Source: Pelobates cultripes (lineage: Eukaryota; Chordata; Amphibia; Anura; Pelobatidae). Taken from it: a stretch of 64,000 bases of DNA. Shown here piece by piece: positions 44,433-58,080 of the stretch. Positions within the stretch are counted from its first letter, which is position 1. Every line of letters begins with the position of its first letter. The stretch covers positions 256,600,519 through 256,664,518 of the forward strand of contig OW240912.1 in the NCBI GenBank assembly GCA_933207985.1. The letters run 5' to 3'. The notes under the pieces were generated by a model. It saw only the letters and a list, made by a program, of their open reading frames with translations. It did not search any database and was not told the DNA's origin. Made by a program: the position numbers and the translations under genes.

Positions 44433-44895
44433 TATATTTTTTCAGTAATTTGTAAATTTTAATTAATCAGAATTTTCATTTTTCACCTTATTTTTATTAC
44501 ATATTTTTTATCTATACCTTTTTTTATCATCTTTCTATTAAACCACTATATTTTTTATATTTTGGTCCTTTGCATATTTCTGTTTTCCCCCTCTTTTTTT
44601 TTTTCCAGTAGATATAGTTTTTCTTTATCATATAGTGTTTTTCTTTATTAACAAGTTTCTTTTTTCACCACTCACAGCCTCTATTCTTAGTCTTTATAGT
44701 TTACTGATGTCCCCAACCCTGCCCCTCACTTTGGCTTTATGCCTTCTATTTGCAGATTGAAGGCGGCGTGTTTCACTCGTAGTATGCTGACGTCAGACGG
44801 AGGCATGCTCTGAGATGCCGACCTCCGTCTGAACACTTCATTCCCCAATAGTATTCGCGGCATGTCACGTGACCGCGGAAGTCCGCGATCACGTG
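44433..44895 (+). other. Penelope-like 3' untranslated region
   Basis: A T-rich segment (44430-44700) and a GC-richer part (44760-44890) between the ORF stop and the right arm. No gene. Confidence 0.6.
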
Positions 44896-45234
44896 ACTAG
44901 ACACCTTCTCTCCTTTTTCTGGGTTTTAAGATTACTACATTTCCCATCCCACATCAGGGTATACCATGTGATCGCGTTAGATCGCGATCACATGACCATA
45001 AACCCCTCTTTTATTTTTTGTTTATTTCTATTAATAATTCTCGTTTTACAACAAAAAATAAAGGATTATCTTGTATATTGTTCTACTTATATTATGCATT
45101 TCTCATTTTTATGTTTTTAATGATTTCTGTATTTTACAAATTGTATTGATGACGTCATTTTGGCGCCAAAATTTGAATAAGCATGTTTTAACTAAGTTTA
45201 TATAAGCATCTATGTACCAGGTTGATTTTTACTA

Positions 45235-45275
45235 TTGCCAGTTGATAAAGCCCTGTGTGGCGAAACGCGTTTTGG
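45235..45275 (+). ncRNA. Hammerhead ribozyme-like motif, right arm
   Basis: TTGCCAG, TTGATAA, A, GCC-CTGTGT-GGC, GAAA, CGCG, TTTTGGC. GCCA/TGGC can form stem I, GCC/GGC stem II, and a short CGCG stem III as in Penelope-type minimal hammerheads. The CUGAUGA box is UUGAUAA. C3 and G8, which pair in the active structure, have changed to U and A, keeping a pair. Activity is untested. Confidence 0.55.
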
Positions 45276-46825
45276 CTATTTCTTATATTTTATATTGTAC
45301 TAATAAAGGAATATTGGCTTTTTTATTATACTTTTGCCATATACCTTTTTAATTTTATTTTTATATTTCTCCTGTTACCTGGTCATATACTATCTTGGAG
45401 TCTACACACGACCAAGAATCCTAGGTGGGGATTGTACCACCTACGTGATTATCTTGAGGAGTATATCCTGCTCATTTAAATGTGAGTACTTTTATTCTTT
45501 TATTTTATTTTATTTTATCTATATTCAGTGAGCACTATATTTTGCTCTTATCTCCTTTCTATACCGAGGAATTATCTACACCTATATCCTACCAGTGGGG
45601 GACAGACTCCACTGAATGCCAATCATACTAGAGCGAGTTTATGCTCTGAAATAGGTGAGTGTATTACCTCCCTATTATTTTTCCTATCCTTACTTATTAG
45701 TATACAGTCTACACTATTGGATCGTCTCTGTTTTTCTATTTCTATGTTTATCATCGAGTCAAGACTCCCCCAGTATTAGAGGATCCAGTCTCCTATTGGA
45801 TACACCATTCACCAAAGTCTTCATATATCTATTGGAACTAGTAAGAAACACACAAAGTATTGAGACTACCATTCATTCAAGTCTTTATATACCCATTGGA
45901 ACTCATAAGAAGTATACCAAGTATTTGGACTATTATCTATATACTTCTTTTTATTTATGTTTTTTAGTGTATGTTAGTACATTATATTTATCCTTTTCCA
46001 TTTGCAATTACTTTTCCTGTAGCGCGACCTATTATTTCTGGGAGGTAAATTGCCTGCACGCTTCCACTTCTGGATGTTCCGCCTGTACAGTACTTGGTTC
46101 AGTAATTCCCATTTACTGAACCAAGTGGGAGAAAGCTATAAGAAAAGTATATATTTTTTTTGACTTCTTTATTTATTCCAAGGCAAGACTGTACATCCAA
46201 GACAGAATATAACACGTTATCACAGTATATTATTACAGTCAGGTTTATCTCGCATTTTCCTAAACATTAAACATTTGTTTCTTTCCTATCTTTGTAATTC
46301 ATTGTAACAGATAGTGAGATTAGTAAACAGCCCGTCTCATATATAGCTGAAATTACAATGCAACCATTACTTGTTCCGTTTCCCATCCGTTAGCTTTTGA
46401 AATCATGTGTCTATATCAATTAGTAATGCATTGTATTAAAGAACGGATGGTAGTAGTAGAACGAACGTGAGAGATTCTCACATAGGATAGTATGATAAAA
46501 TAGTAAGAAGGGACTAAGGGAAGAGGGGGGATCAAGAGGAAGTAGAGGAGCCGGGGGGGGGGGCGCAAGGGGTGTCAAGCTAGCTTGCCTTTGCCCAAGA
46601 CTGGTCTGTCTGGGGGAGCCTCCAATTGTGGGTCTGTCAAGCATTCACTGCACTAGTTATCCAAGGGCCCCATATTTTTTCAAATGTTCTCGTGGTTCCT
46701 CTTACCCGGGCTGCTAGACCATCCATCAGGCAAGTATCTTTAATTTTTTGTATCACCGCAGAAAGACTAGGGGCCTCTCTATGCAGCCACACCTGTGCCA
46801 AAGATGTCCTAGCGGCCAGATTTAA

Positions 46826-47615
46826 TCAATGCAATAAAGTTTGTTCTGCGTTAGTCCAATTTTCTATAGATCTGGACAGTAGGAATACCCATGGGTCTAG
46901 CTTAATCTCTTTCTCAAATACGTCTCGCAGCATCTGTGCAACTTGTTGCCAATAAACCTGTACTATTGGGCACTTCCACCACATGTGGAGATATGTTCCC
47001 TTTAGGCTGCATCCCGCCAGCATAGGTCAGTTGGAATTTTATTAATTCGGCATAATTTTACCGGTGTAGTATACCATCGAAATAGTGTCTTATATGATTG
47101 TTCCTGCAGCGAGACACACATAGAGGGCCGCGCGGCCACCTCCCACATTTCCTGCCACTCCATACCCTCCAATGTCTCGCCCAAGTCTGCCTCCCACTGA
47201 TCTATGTATGTAATTCCTCGCCATTCTAGTGTGTTGTTGCATAGATGCGTGTATACATATGAGATCAAACCGCTCGGAAAATTTTCCTTTGCACACATCC
47301 TTTCGTAGAATGTCATCTGTGTCCCTGCGGCTTTCTTTACCTGAGGGTCTTGGGCATAGTCTCTAAGCTGGATATATCTGAAAAAGTCAAAGGGTTTCAG
47401 AGGGGTTCTGGTTTGCAGTTCCTCGAATGTTACAAATGACCCCCCCTCGAACAGGTGATATAGTCTTTGCAGCCCTGCGTGTTCTATGCCTCTGAAATAC
47501 CGGGCTGTCATTCCCAGTGTGAATGCTTTGTTCATTAAGAAAGGGGTAATTGGAGAAGGGGAGGATATCAGGCTATATTTTGTGGCATCTGCGTCCCAGA
47601 TCTTCAGTGAGTTTG
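46826..47615 (-). pseudogene. L1 ORF2 C-terminal remnant
   Basis: Minus strand: AISNSLKIWDADATKYSL, RTPLKPFDFFRYIQLRDY, YIDQWEADLGETL and FRWYTTPVKLCRINK (the WY.TP..L motif). These are followed in another frame by LKGTYLHMWWKCPIVQVYW, the G-T-x-x-H-x-W-W-x-C-P zinc-like motif of L1/Tx1 ORF2 ends. A one-base shift separates the last two parts near 47010. Confidence 0.9.
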
Positions 47616-47639
47616 AGATTGCTGCCACCTCCTCTACTC

Positions 47640-49543
47640 CTCCTACTCCATCCTCTTCCATAACCTCCTCGGCTGAGTCCTCTTCTGCTGCTGCGTCTTG
47701 CTCCACATCAACGGCACCCCCCCAGCTCCCCAGGTACTATTCCACATCCCGGATACGGCAGTGTCACGCCGTCTTGGGTTTGACTTGCTTGAAAGCAGAG
47801 AGTCACACCGGACAAGCACTCCTGTCCGCCCTGAACGCACAGGTGGAAAAGTGGCTGACTCCGCAGCGACTGGATATCGGCAAAGTGGTTTGTGACAACG
47901 GAACAAATTTGTTAGTGGCATTGAAGTTGGGCAAGTTGACACATGTGCCGTGCATGGCACATGTGTGTAATCTGATCGTACAACGCTTTGTGCATAAGTA
48001 CACAGGCTTACAGGACGTCCTGAAGCAGGCCAGGAAGGTGTGTGGCCATTTCAGGCGTTCCTACACGGCCATGGCTCACTTTGCCGATATCCAGCGGCGA
48101 AACAACATGCCAGTGAGGCGCTTGATTTGCGACAGCCCGACACGTTGGAATTCAACACTCCTAATGTTCGACCGCCTGCTCCAACAAGAAAAAGCCGTTA
48201 ATGAATATTTGTATGACCGGGGTGCTAGGATAGCCTCTGGGGAGCTGGGAATTTTTTTGCCACGTTACTGGACGCTCATGCGCAATGCCTGTAGGCTCAT
48301 GCGTCCTTTTGAGGAGGTGACAAATTTAGTCAGTCGCACCGAAGGCACCATCAGTGACATCATACCATTTGTTTTCTTCCTGGAGCGTGCCCTGCGAAGA
48401 GTGCTGGATCAGGCCGTAGATGAGCGTGAAGAGGAAGAGGAAGAGTTGTGGTCACCATCACCTCCAGAAACAGCCTTATCAGCATCGCTTGCTGGACCTG
48501 CGGCAACGCTGGAAGAGGATTGTGAGGAAGAGGAGTCAGAGGAGGAATGTGGCTTTGAGGAGGAGGAGGAGGAGCAAGACCAACCACAACAGGCATCCCA
48601 GGGTGCTAGTTGTCACCTATCTGGTACCTGTGGTGTTGTACGTGGCTGGGGGAGAAGAACATACCTTCATTGACATCAGTGAGGAGGAGGAACGGGAAAT
48701 GAGTAGCTCGGCATCCAACCTTGTGCAAATGGGGTCTTTCATGCTGTCGTGCCTGTTGAGGGACCCTCGTATAAAAAGGCTGAAGGAGAACGACCTGTAC
48801 TGGGTGTCCACGCTACTAGACCCCCGGTATAAGCAGAAAGTGGCGGAAATGTTACCGAATTACAACAAGTATGAAAGGATGCAGCATTTGCAAAATAAAT
48901 TGAAAAGTATGCTTTACACAGCGTATAGGGTGATGTCACAGCACAACGGGAATCTAACAGGGGGAGAGGTGGAAGTCATCCTCCTCCTCCCATGACCACG
49001 CCGGCAAGGACAGGACGCTTTAGAGACGTGTTGTTGATGGAGGACATGCGGACCTTTTTAAGTCCTACGCATCGCCACAGCCCTTCGGGATCCACCCTCA
49101 GAGAGCGACTCGACCGACAGGTAGCAGACTACCTCGCCTTAACTGCAGATATCGACACTCTGAGGAGCGATGAACCCCTTGACTACTGGGTGTGCAGGCT
49201 TGACCTGTGGCCTGAGCTATCCCAATTTGCGATAGAACTTCTGGCCTGCCCCGCTTCAAGTGTCCTGTCAGAAAGGACCTTCAGTGCAGCAGGAGGTATT
49301 GTCACTGAGAAGAGAAGTCGCCTAGGTCAAAAAAGTCTAGATTACCTCACCTTTATTAAGATGAATGAGGGATGGATCCCGAAGGGACTGACACTGGGCG
49401 ATACATTCGATTTAAAAAGGCCTGATGAGATGAGCTGCCTTGGGCTAAAAATGGTCCACACGCTGCTGTATTTTAGCTCTGAATGCCGGTTGACTTGCGT
49501 GACTTATCCGCCACCAACTAGGGTTCAAGCCGCCATGTTTTAG
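47640..49543 (+). pseudogene. hAT (ZBED-type) transposase, 5'-truncated and frameshifted
   Basis: The recognisable domain starts near 47771 with VLGLTCLKAESHTGQ. VVCDNGTN carries the first catalytic Asp region, HVPCMAHVCNLIVQ the C/H motif, and SPTRWNSTLLMFDRLLQQ the conserved TRWNS. An acidic insertion follows. In a second frame come MSSSASNLVQMGSFML and STLLDPRYKQKVAEML. In a third frame comes the hAT dimerisation domain LDYWV...FAIELLACPASSVLSERTFSAAGG (to KRSRL). It lacks the N-terminal BED zinc finger. Frameshifts near 48620 and 48985 inactivate it. Confidence 0.92.
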
Positions 49544-50071
49544 GGCACTTTCTGCCTGTGAAACAAACATCAATTTTTCTGGCCGCTGCTACAGCAGCGG
49601 CTGCAACAATCCCCAATTTTTCAGGCAGGTGTACATGCCTAATTTTTAGGCCCTCTGGTGCTGCACTGTGGCTTCAAAACTTTTTTCACTGTTATAGATT
49701 GAATAGCAGTTAGTTGTCTGCAAGCGTCAGAAAGTCACCCCCTTGCCCGGCGTCTGACACCTGGCTTGTCTGAACTATTAGCCCGCCAGCTTTTACCATA
49801 CAATCTGGTGGAGTCTGAGGCGTTCAAAAAAATTGTAGTTATTGGGACACCGCAGTGGAAGGTACCCGGCCAAAATTTCTTTGCGCAAAAGGCAATCCCC
49901 AACTCGACTGTGCAAAAGGAAGTAATGGCATGTCTGGCACACAGTGTTGGGGCAAGGGTCCATCTGTGGGTACTTTATAAATGGCTCCACCTGCCACCCG
50001 TACAGCAACACAGTCTCCAGTTAGGAGGACCGACCAAGCATCTTCTTCCATCTCCCTGTTCCAAAAATCGC
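49544..50071 (+). other. hAT 3' non-coding region
   Basis: Follows the transposase stop. Contains GCCGCTGCTACAGCAGCGGC, a strong hairpin near 49583. No other gene. Confidence 0.5.
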
Positions 50072-50171
50072 TGCCATATACACGTCCACTGATAGGAGAC
50101 ACAACAGGTATTAAACTGATAAGAATAGTACTAAACACACCACTCCTATCTGGTGGCACATTAGATTGCAC

Positions 50172-50340
50172 GCGCAGTTCCCCTATGTAGGGGGAACAGT
50201 CTCTATTCCGCTCTTTGTCAGTGTGTATCAGGGGCTTTGAGGACGGGGAACAGTCTCTAGTCTGCTCTGTGTCAGTGTGTATCATGGTCTCTGAGGACGG
50301 GGAACAGTCTCTATTCTGCTCTTGCATTTCTATTTCTTCT
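50172..50340. repeat. Short array related to the 91-bp minisatellite
   Basis: Three ~57-bp units of GGGGAACAGTCTCTA...TCAGTGTGTATCA lie before the main array. They are shortened versions of its unit. Confidence 0.8.
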
Positions 50341-50848
50341 TAGATAACAAAAAAATTCTGAGACGACGTTGGCAGGGCTATTCACTTGTGTGATCTGTCA
50401 TGAATTGTCATTTGAATGTTAATTTGAACTGTGGGGCAAAAGAACTTGAATCTGACAAAATGGCTGCCATATACACGTCCACTGATAGGAGACGCGGAAG
50501 GTATTAAACTGATCAGAACAATACTAAACACACCACTCCTATCTGGTGGCACATTAGCTTGACCGCGCAGTGCCCCAAATTTGAATTAAGAGGACCGACC
50601 AAGCATCTTCTTCCATCTCCCTGTTACAGAAATCACTGCCATATCCATACAAATTGTACAGAATGTCCAGGATAGTTTTCCAGGGACAAATGTTGTCGCC
50701 TGTTGAACGAGGTGACCTTGCTCGGGTCCCAGGTGTGCGGTTCCTAAAATGGCTGCCATATACACGTCTACTGATAGGAGACGCAAAAGGTATTAAACTG
50801 ATCAGAACAATACTAAACACACCACTCCTATCTGGTGGCACATTAGAT

Positions 50849-51043
50849 TGCCCACTTGTATGCTTTGTTCTGTGGACTCACGTCATCCTTAATGAGGCGT
50901 TCTCTCATTTGGTCAGTTTTAGACTCGGGATAGTAACATGTAGAGTAATCAGTCGCCAGCCATGAAAGTAGAATAATGCCTGGAGCATCATCTTCATGTA
51001 TAAATTTGACGATTGCAAATGTATTTGCTTCTGCCATATCCAA
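50849..51043 (-). pseudogene. Captured coding fragment, uncharacterised N-terminal domain
   Basis: Minus strand from ATG: MAEANTFAIVKFIHEDDAPG, IILLSWLATD, CYYPESKTDQM and KAYKW. The pattern (F-A-I-V-K-F near the start, then a SWL and C-Y-x-P) recalls the N-terminal module of a group of vertebrate proteins that often carry DUF4806 downstream. This is from memory and unverified. It is cut at 50849 by the dispersed repeat. It looks like a first coding exon taken into the hAT element. Confidence 0.45.
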
Positions 51044-51623
51044 CTTTCACAGAAAAGTAACTCACTCTTATGAAAAAAATAAGATAAAGTATACACAAAA
51101 TAAATGATGAAAGTAATATTATATATCATGTACCCTTGCCTTCATTAAAAATGCAGTTAAGAAATGAATGAAATTACATAAACTGGATAGATTAATAAAA
51201 CTTGCAGATTAGCCACTTCCATGCCATGTAATGGAAGGGGTTAATGCCCCCAGAGTGTCAGGCGTGTATTTTAAACACAGGACAACCCCTTGATTGAAAT
51301 GCGTCCTTCCATGTTTCCAGTCAGGCCCTGCCCCACCAGCCGTGTTGATTCTTAATGAGTTGAGGGATCTCTTCCCTTCACCTTAGCCAGACGGCTGGAG
51401 ACCATACAGTGCAGCCTTATTGCGGCCAAAGGCAGGCGAAATACTGCTTAAATAGCAGTACTGAGCTTTAGTCAACCTCACCTCTGATACGGTTTAAGAT
51501 CCTTTCGCCTGCCATTTGGGTGACCTTGCTCGGGTCCCAGGTGTGCGGTTCCTAAAATGGCTGCCATATACACGTCCACTGATAGGAGACGCGAAAGGTA
51601 TTAAACTGATCAGAACAATACTA

Positions 51624-52975
<1,352 letters not shown>

Positions 52976-53207
52976 AGGTGTCAATATGTCATATGTCAGG
53001 TGTCAATCCATATCCATTGTGATTTAGGAATATTAGGTGATTTCTGCCCTTTATGGATTAAGACCAGACTCTGCATCAACTGTGTAATTTTCCATGGGAG
53101 TTTTGCCATGGATCCCCCTCCGGCATGCCACAGTCCAGGTGTTAGTCCCCTTGAAACAACTTTTCCATCACTATTGTGGCCAGAAAGAGTCCCTGTGTGT
53201 TTTAAAA

Positions 53208-53323
53208 TTCGCCTGCCCATTGAAGTCTATGGCGGTTCGCCCTGGTTCGCCGGTTCGCGAACATTTGCGGAAGTTCGCGTTCGCCATTCGCAAACCGAAA
53301 ATTTCGTGTTCGCGACATCACTA
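53208..53323. repeat. hAT right terminal/subterminal region
   Basis: Repeated TTCGC motifs in both orientations (GGTTCGCCGGTTCGCGAAC, GTTCGCGTTCGCC, ATTCGC) lead to the end CATCACTA. Subterminal arrays of this kind are usual hAT transposase sites. Confidence 0.75.
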
Positions 53324-53712
53324 GTGACATGTCTCTATTGGGTAGACCTCCGTCCATGAGTTCATTGAACCAAGATTCCATATGTGGGATGAGTTCTTCA
53401 CGATAGGTTTTATAATAGTTTCCGTCAAAACCATCCGGGCCTGGTGCCTTGTTGCTTTTCAAGACGGAGATCACCATGTCTATTTCTTCCGCCGAAATCC
53501 GTTTCCCCAAGGCGTCTGCTTCCACCCATTTAGTTTAGGTAGTTCTAGCCCGGTAAGGAAAGTGTGTGTCTTGTCTCTTTCACCGTGCGAATCAGCCAGT
53601 TCTTTTGGCGAATGGTTGTATAGTTTTGTAAAGTATTCTGTGAACACTTTTGCTATGTCTATAGGGTTTGTTTGATATTGGCCAGAAGCGTCTTTAATTT
53701 TAGTAATGTGAG
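53324..53712 (-). pseudogene. L1 ORF2 reverse transcriptase N-terminal remnant
   Basis: Minus strand: KIKDASGQYQTNPIDIAKVF, TEYFTKLYNHSP, then ISAEEIDMVISVLKSNKAPG and PDGFDGNYYKTY, the conserved K-(A/S)-P-G-P-D-G-(F/L) of the L1 fingers. It stops at the hAT end after NRDMSLV. Confidence 0.9.
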
Positions 53713-53973
53713 ATAAGAAAAGTATTTTAAAGGTCTGGTGACATAGTCTTAAAGGGGTATTGTTCCCAAAAGTCACAATATGTCCCCAGATGGTTCTTAA
53801 AGGGCCAGCATGGTCCAATAAAAATCCATAAGCCCCACAGCTGTTCTGAAAGGGCCATACCCAGCAGGGCCATAATCATGAGGAAAGTGGCTGGCAATTA
53901 GGCTTTTCCATAAGCCAAGGACACAGGGCAATTTGTCACATAAAATCCTGGTTACAAACGGCAGTTTGTAACA

Positions 53974-55075
53974 CATGTAATTGTAACCAGACAACTGGAC
54001 GCACAGGAACAGAGGGGTGAAGGGCCCTGCTCCATGAGCTTACATTCTAGAGGGAGTGGGGTATAGTGACACAAAGGGTAAAAGTAGGGGTACGAAGTAG
54101 GTTGTTAGAAAAGTATTAATTGAGGGCTTACTAGGTAGTTTTTGACAGTTGCAGAAGAGGAGTCATGGAGGGTGGGGGTGAAAACCTGCTTGCAGTTTAA
54201 TTGATATGCTTTCTTGCAGAAGTAAGCTTTCAATAATTTTTTGAATAAGTGGAGACTTGGTGAAATTCTTATGGAGAAGAGGTGCAGCCCAAAAAGAACA
54301 CCCACAGAAGAGGTGCAGCCCAAAAAGAACACCCAGGCAGTGAGCCTGTGAGGTAGAGGTGATGGTAGCACTGTTGACTTGGAGGGAAACAGACACAGGA
54401 GTAGTAACACTTGAGGGAGGAAAGACCAGAAGTTCTGTTTTGGACAGGTTGAGTTTAAGGAAGTGAGAAGCCATCCATTTGGAAATCAAAGAGAGTCAGT
54501 CAGAGACACGAGTCAAGAAGGGTGGAGAGAGATCAGGAGAGGACAGGTAGATTTGCGTGTCATCCGCATAGAAATGATAACAGAAGCCAAAGGAGTTGAT
54601 GAGTTTACCAAGGGAGGCAGTGTAGATAGAGAACAGTAGAGGACCAAGGACAGAACCTTGGGGGACGCCGACAGAGAGTGGTTGGGGGGAAGAGGCAGAG
54701 TCAGAGAAAGAAACACTGAAAGAGCGCTGGGAGAGGTAGGAGGAGCACCAAGAGAGCAGTATCCTGTAGACCAAAATTACAGATAATACGAAGAAGCTGT
54801 TGATGATAAAAAGTGTGAAAGGCAGCAGAAAGATCAAGGAGAATTAGGATAGAGTAATGGGCGTGAGATTTAGCAGCAATTAAATCGTTGGATACTTTGG
54901 TCACAGCCGTTTCGACAGAATGACCAGCGCGGAATCCAGACTGAAGGTGGTCAAGCAGGGAGTTGGTTTTGAGAAAGTCAGTCAGTCTGGTGTACACAAC
55001 TCTCTCGAGGATCTTGGAGGCAAATGGCAGTAGCGAGATAGGGCAGTAGTTGGATGGGGAGTTGGGGTCAAGACT
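53974..55075 (-). mobile_element. L2/CR1-like LINE, reverse transcriptase remnant
   Basis: Minus strand: [50 protein letters not shown] and the catalytic [10 protein letters not shown], then a degraded C-terminus and the tail that continues at 39132 beyond the LTR element. Frameshifted and 5'-truncated. Confidence 0.9.
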
Positions 55076-55079
55076 GGTA

Positions 55080-56327
55080 TTTTTCAGAATTGGGGTTACA
55101 GTTGCATGTTACAAGTCTGATGGCAATAAACAGGGTATCTGTTACAATGACGATGAAATCACCAGTACAAGTGCAGTTTTTGTGTAAAAAAAATAAATGC
55201 AAAAAAACTAATAAAAACACTAACTTTGGCCAGCGTTTGTGACTAAGTGGCTACTACAAAAGTCTGGAAATACCGCATTTTGAATATTCTGGGTTGTCTA
55301 CAGTTGAAAATAGTATGCCATGATGGTGTTATTTCACATTCCTGGGCTACCATATGGTCTCAAAAGGCAACACAGACCCAGCAAACAAATCTGGCAAACT
55401 GAATTGGACAATCCCTATACTGACCCTTTAACTTCCCTAAACACCATAAAATCTGCACCATAAAACCTATTGTCATACTCAGGAGACTTCGCTGAACACA
55501 AATACAAAAATGATGATGAAATCACCAGTAAAAGTGAATTTTTTAGGTAAAAAAAATGCAAAAAAACTTGAACGATAATTTTGGCAATAAACAGGGTATC
55601 TGTTACAATGACGATGAAATCACCAGTACAAGTGCAGTTTTTGTGTAAAAAAAATAAATGCAAAAAAACAAATAAAAACACTAACTTTGGCCAGCGTTTG
55701 TGAATAAGTGGCTACTACAAAAGACTGGACAACCCCATTTTAAATACTGTTTGTTATGTACTTTTACAAAGTGTATGCCATGATGGGGCTTATTTTAATT
55801 CATGGGCTGCTATACAGTCTCAAAGGCAACATGGGCCCAGCAAACCAAGCTGGCAAATTTCAATGTGCAAACATGGAAATGGCGGAAGCCCTATATTTGA
55901 CCCCTGTAAGTTTGCAAAAACCCATAAAACCTTTACATTGGGGGTACTGTTGTACTCGGGAGATGTTACTGAACACATATTGGGGTGTTCTTTGTCAGTA
56001 ACACATAACGGGAACTGACAATCCATGCCTAAAATACAATGTGAGAGAAAAAATTACTACCCAAAAATTTGACAAAGACTGGTGGTAGAATTGGTGTATG
56101 TAAATGTGTTAAAATACCACCATTTGAAATACCCTAGTGTGTCTACCTTTCAAAAATGTATGGTTTGATAGGGGTAAATTACATTGGCTGGCTTCAAAAA
56201 TTTCCCAAATAGGACATGGGTGCATGATGACCAGCTGTGAAAATTCCAAGTTGGAAAACTGGAATGTGCACCCTCCAAATAAGGTATTTTAACCCCCAGA
56301 GAACCTGACACACCTATACATGGGTGG
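55080..56327. repeat. Non-coding repeat family with ~456-bp periodicity
   Basis: 55128-55240 and 55584-55700 are nearly identical (CAATAAACAGGGTATCTG, then ...GCCAGCGTTTGTG). Related later parts include GGGGTGTTCTTTGTCAGTAA, found at 55980 and 57598, and 58790-59216. It looks like a tandem-like DNA element. No ORF was recognised. Confidence 0.6.
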
Positions 56328-57536
56328 TGTGATGAACTACACTTCGCCACTGGCTTTTGGAGAGGCCTGCTTGCCAGCCTCTTGCCCTGTGACTATGGCC
56401 CCTGGGGTGTATTGCAGTTTAAAAACTTTATTTGGGCTTATTGGATTTTAAGACACTGTTCCTGCTCCTTTAAATATTATTGGAAAAGATTTGCACTTTC
56501 AAAATGACACTTTGGAAACAGCCGAAGTACCCAAGTAGTCGAAGAAGCCGCCATTCGTATGGTCGAACACATGGCGGCGTCCATTTTGTTTAGCCGAATG
56601 TGGCCAGCTGTGTTTTGCCGTCGAGTTCATGGAACTCAAATCGGACACGCGACAGCATGAACCCTGCTGAACTTTACCTTCTATGGAACTTCGACGCTTC
56701 GACGGGAGTTGAACAGCGCTCGAGAATTCGAACGCCACTTTAACATTGGGTATTTGCACGAATGGCCCCCGTTCGTGCATTCGAACGGAAATTAGTATTG
56801 GAAATAGACCGGGCGCACAGCCTAAATTTGTGGAACAATTTTGGGCATGAAAGCCTTGCTTGCGGTTGGTCAAAAGATACTTCCAGAAAACGTTTGAATC
56901 CCTGCTCTGATCTGGGTGATTTTTTGATATGTTGTTCACCCAGATCAGGGCTATCCAGGGATGTATTTGTGGGGATATGTGTTGTTTTGGGGTGTTTTCT
57001 GTGTTTTGGGTAAAAAATTAGTGTTTTCTGCCTGTGTTAATTGAGTTAGTCCATTGTATACGTTCATTGGATCACAGGCAGAGGGGAGGGTTTGTGTACA
57101 GTAACTGGGAGAGTTCAAATGTAAAGACTTTCTCTCCCACTGTGTCATTGTTGGTTTGTGCATTTCATGTCTTGTGCCCCACAAGGTCTACGTGGGCGGT
57201 AACCTTGTGGGGTAATACTGTATAAAAGAAGCAGCTGTATCATTAAAAGTTCTACTTGACCCTCAACTCGCAGCCTCAACTCGTGTTTGGGGGGAACAGC
57301 TATAATCACTACAGTACTCCCTTAGCTTCACTAAGCTCTTGTAATAGCTTGTTCCTGTTCCTGCTTCGCTGTCTGAAGGAAGAGAGGTTCACCCACCGGA
57401 GCCTGTAGCCTTGTCCAGGGTGGGTAGGAGACGGCGAGACCCCAACCAAGCTGCGGCGGTTCGTGGGGTCTGCAGTGCTTATGGTGTCTGGTGCAGTGCT
57501 GATGGTCCTTGGTGAGCACTAGGAGTATCCTTCTAC
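56328..57536 (+). mobile_element. Solo TGTAAC-LTR
   Basis: About 1.2 kb, starting TGTGATGAACTAC and ending near CCTTCTACA. It contains the conserved hairpin (56907-56948), a TATAAAA at 57221 and the CAACTCG-rich stretch after it. It is inserted into the repeat family, which continues at 57560. A clean duplication was not found. Confidence 0.75.
57221..57227 (+). promoter_or_regulatory. Candidate LTR TATA box
   Basis: TATAAAA about 315 bp before the LTR end, at the place equivalent to 19810 in the other sense copy. Confidence 0.5.
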
Positions 57537-57617
57537 AGTCCAACCCTCAGCTAGCCTGTGATATCACTGTACTCAGGAGATGTTGCTGAACACATATTGG
57601 GGTGTTCTTTGTCAGTA

Positions 57618-58080
57618 ACTGTAGATTGGAGGGGTTTCCACCGCCAGAGACATCCCTTTCCTGAGTGTGAGGGGTGTTACGGCATTCCAGGTAGTCATCC
57701 AAGTAGAGAAGCTCTTATAAGAGCTAGTAGTGATAGCTATATAGCAGTTACCCACAATAAGAGACAAAACTCTAGATTAAGGGTGAAATCGATCTGTTTT
57801 AATGATAGTCACACTGGCCTTTTATGCAAGTCCCCAGCTAAGGGATACACCCAGGTGGACCTTGGTGGGGACAGTGATACAAGATTATCAACCAATAATA
57901 ACAGTGTTATACAGTGTGACACTCCCATACAGGACAGGCAATCCCTCCCCTCTGCCTGGGAGATAATTGAGTCAACTACTGTCTTTAACTCAATTATCTG
58001 CAGTCGAAAAAGAACATAAATTTAATACAATAATTTTAAAACACATAGTATCCCCTCATAGCCCCGATCAGGGGGAACAT
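57618..58080 (-). mobile_element. TGTAAC-LTR fragment
   Basis: Left part of the LTR in minus orientation (GAGAAGCTCTTATAAGAGCT, ATAAGAGACAAAACTC, CTCCCCTCTGCCTGGGAG). It breaks off at the (CA)n array. Confidence 0.8.

Larger units (their letters stand above)
41349..46039 (+). mobile_element. Penelope-like element with ~1.1-kb inverted arms
   Basis: The element lies between duplications GGGAGGTAAATT (41337-41348 and 46040-46051), inside the LTR. Arms 41467-42544 and 44896-46039 are inverted copies. Between them is a + strand RT and GIY-YIG endonuclease coding region. Inverted or partial terminal copies (pLTRs) are typical of Penelope-like retroelements. The ORF starts abruptly at the arm edge, about where the KPADKGG motif begins, so the N-terminal part is missing. 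The right arm has an extra ~66-bp duplication (about 45830-45905). Confidence 0.92.

Noticed and set aside
51210..51540. Possible small nuclear RNA-like segment in the hAT interior
   Set aside because: I compared it from memory with U1, U2 and U5; no matching core was present.
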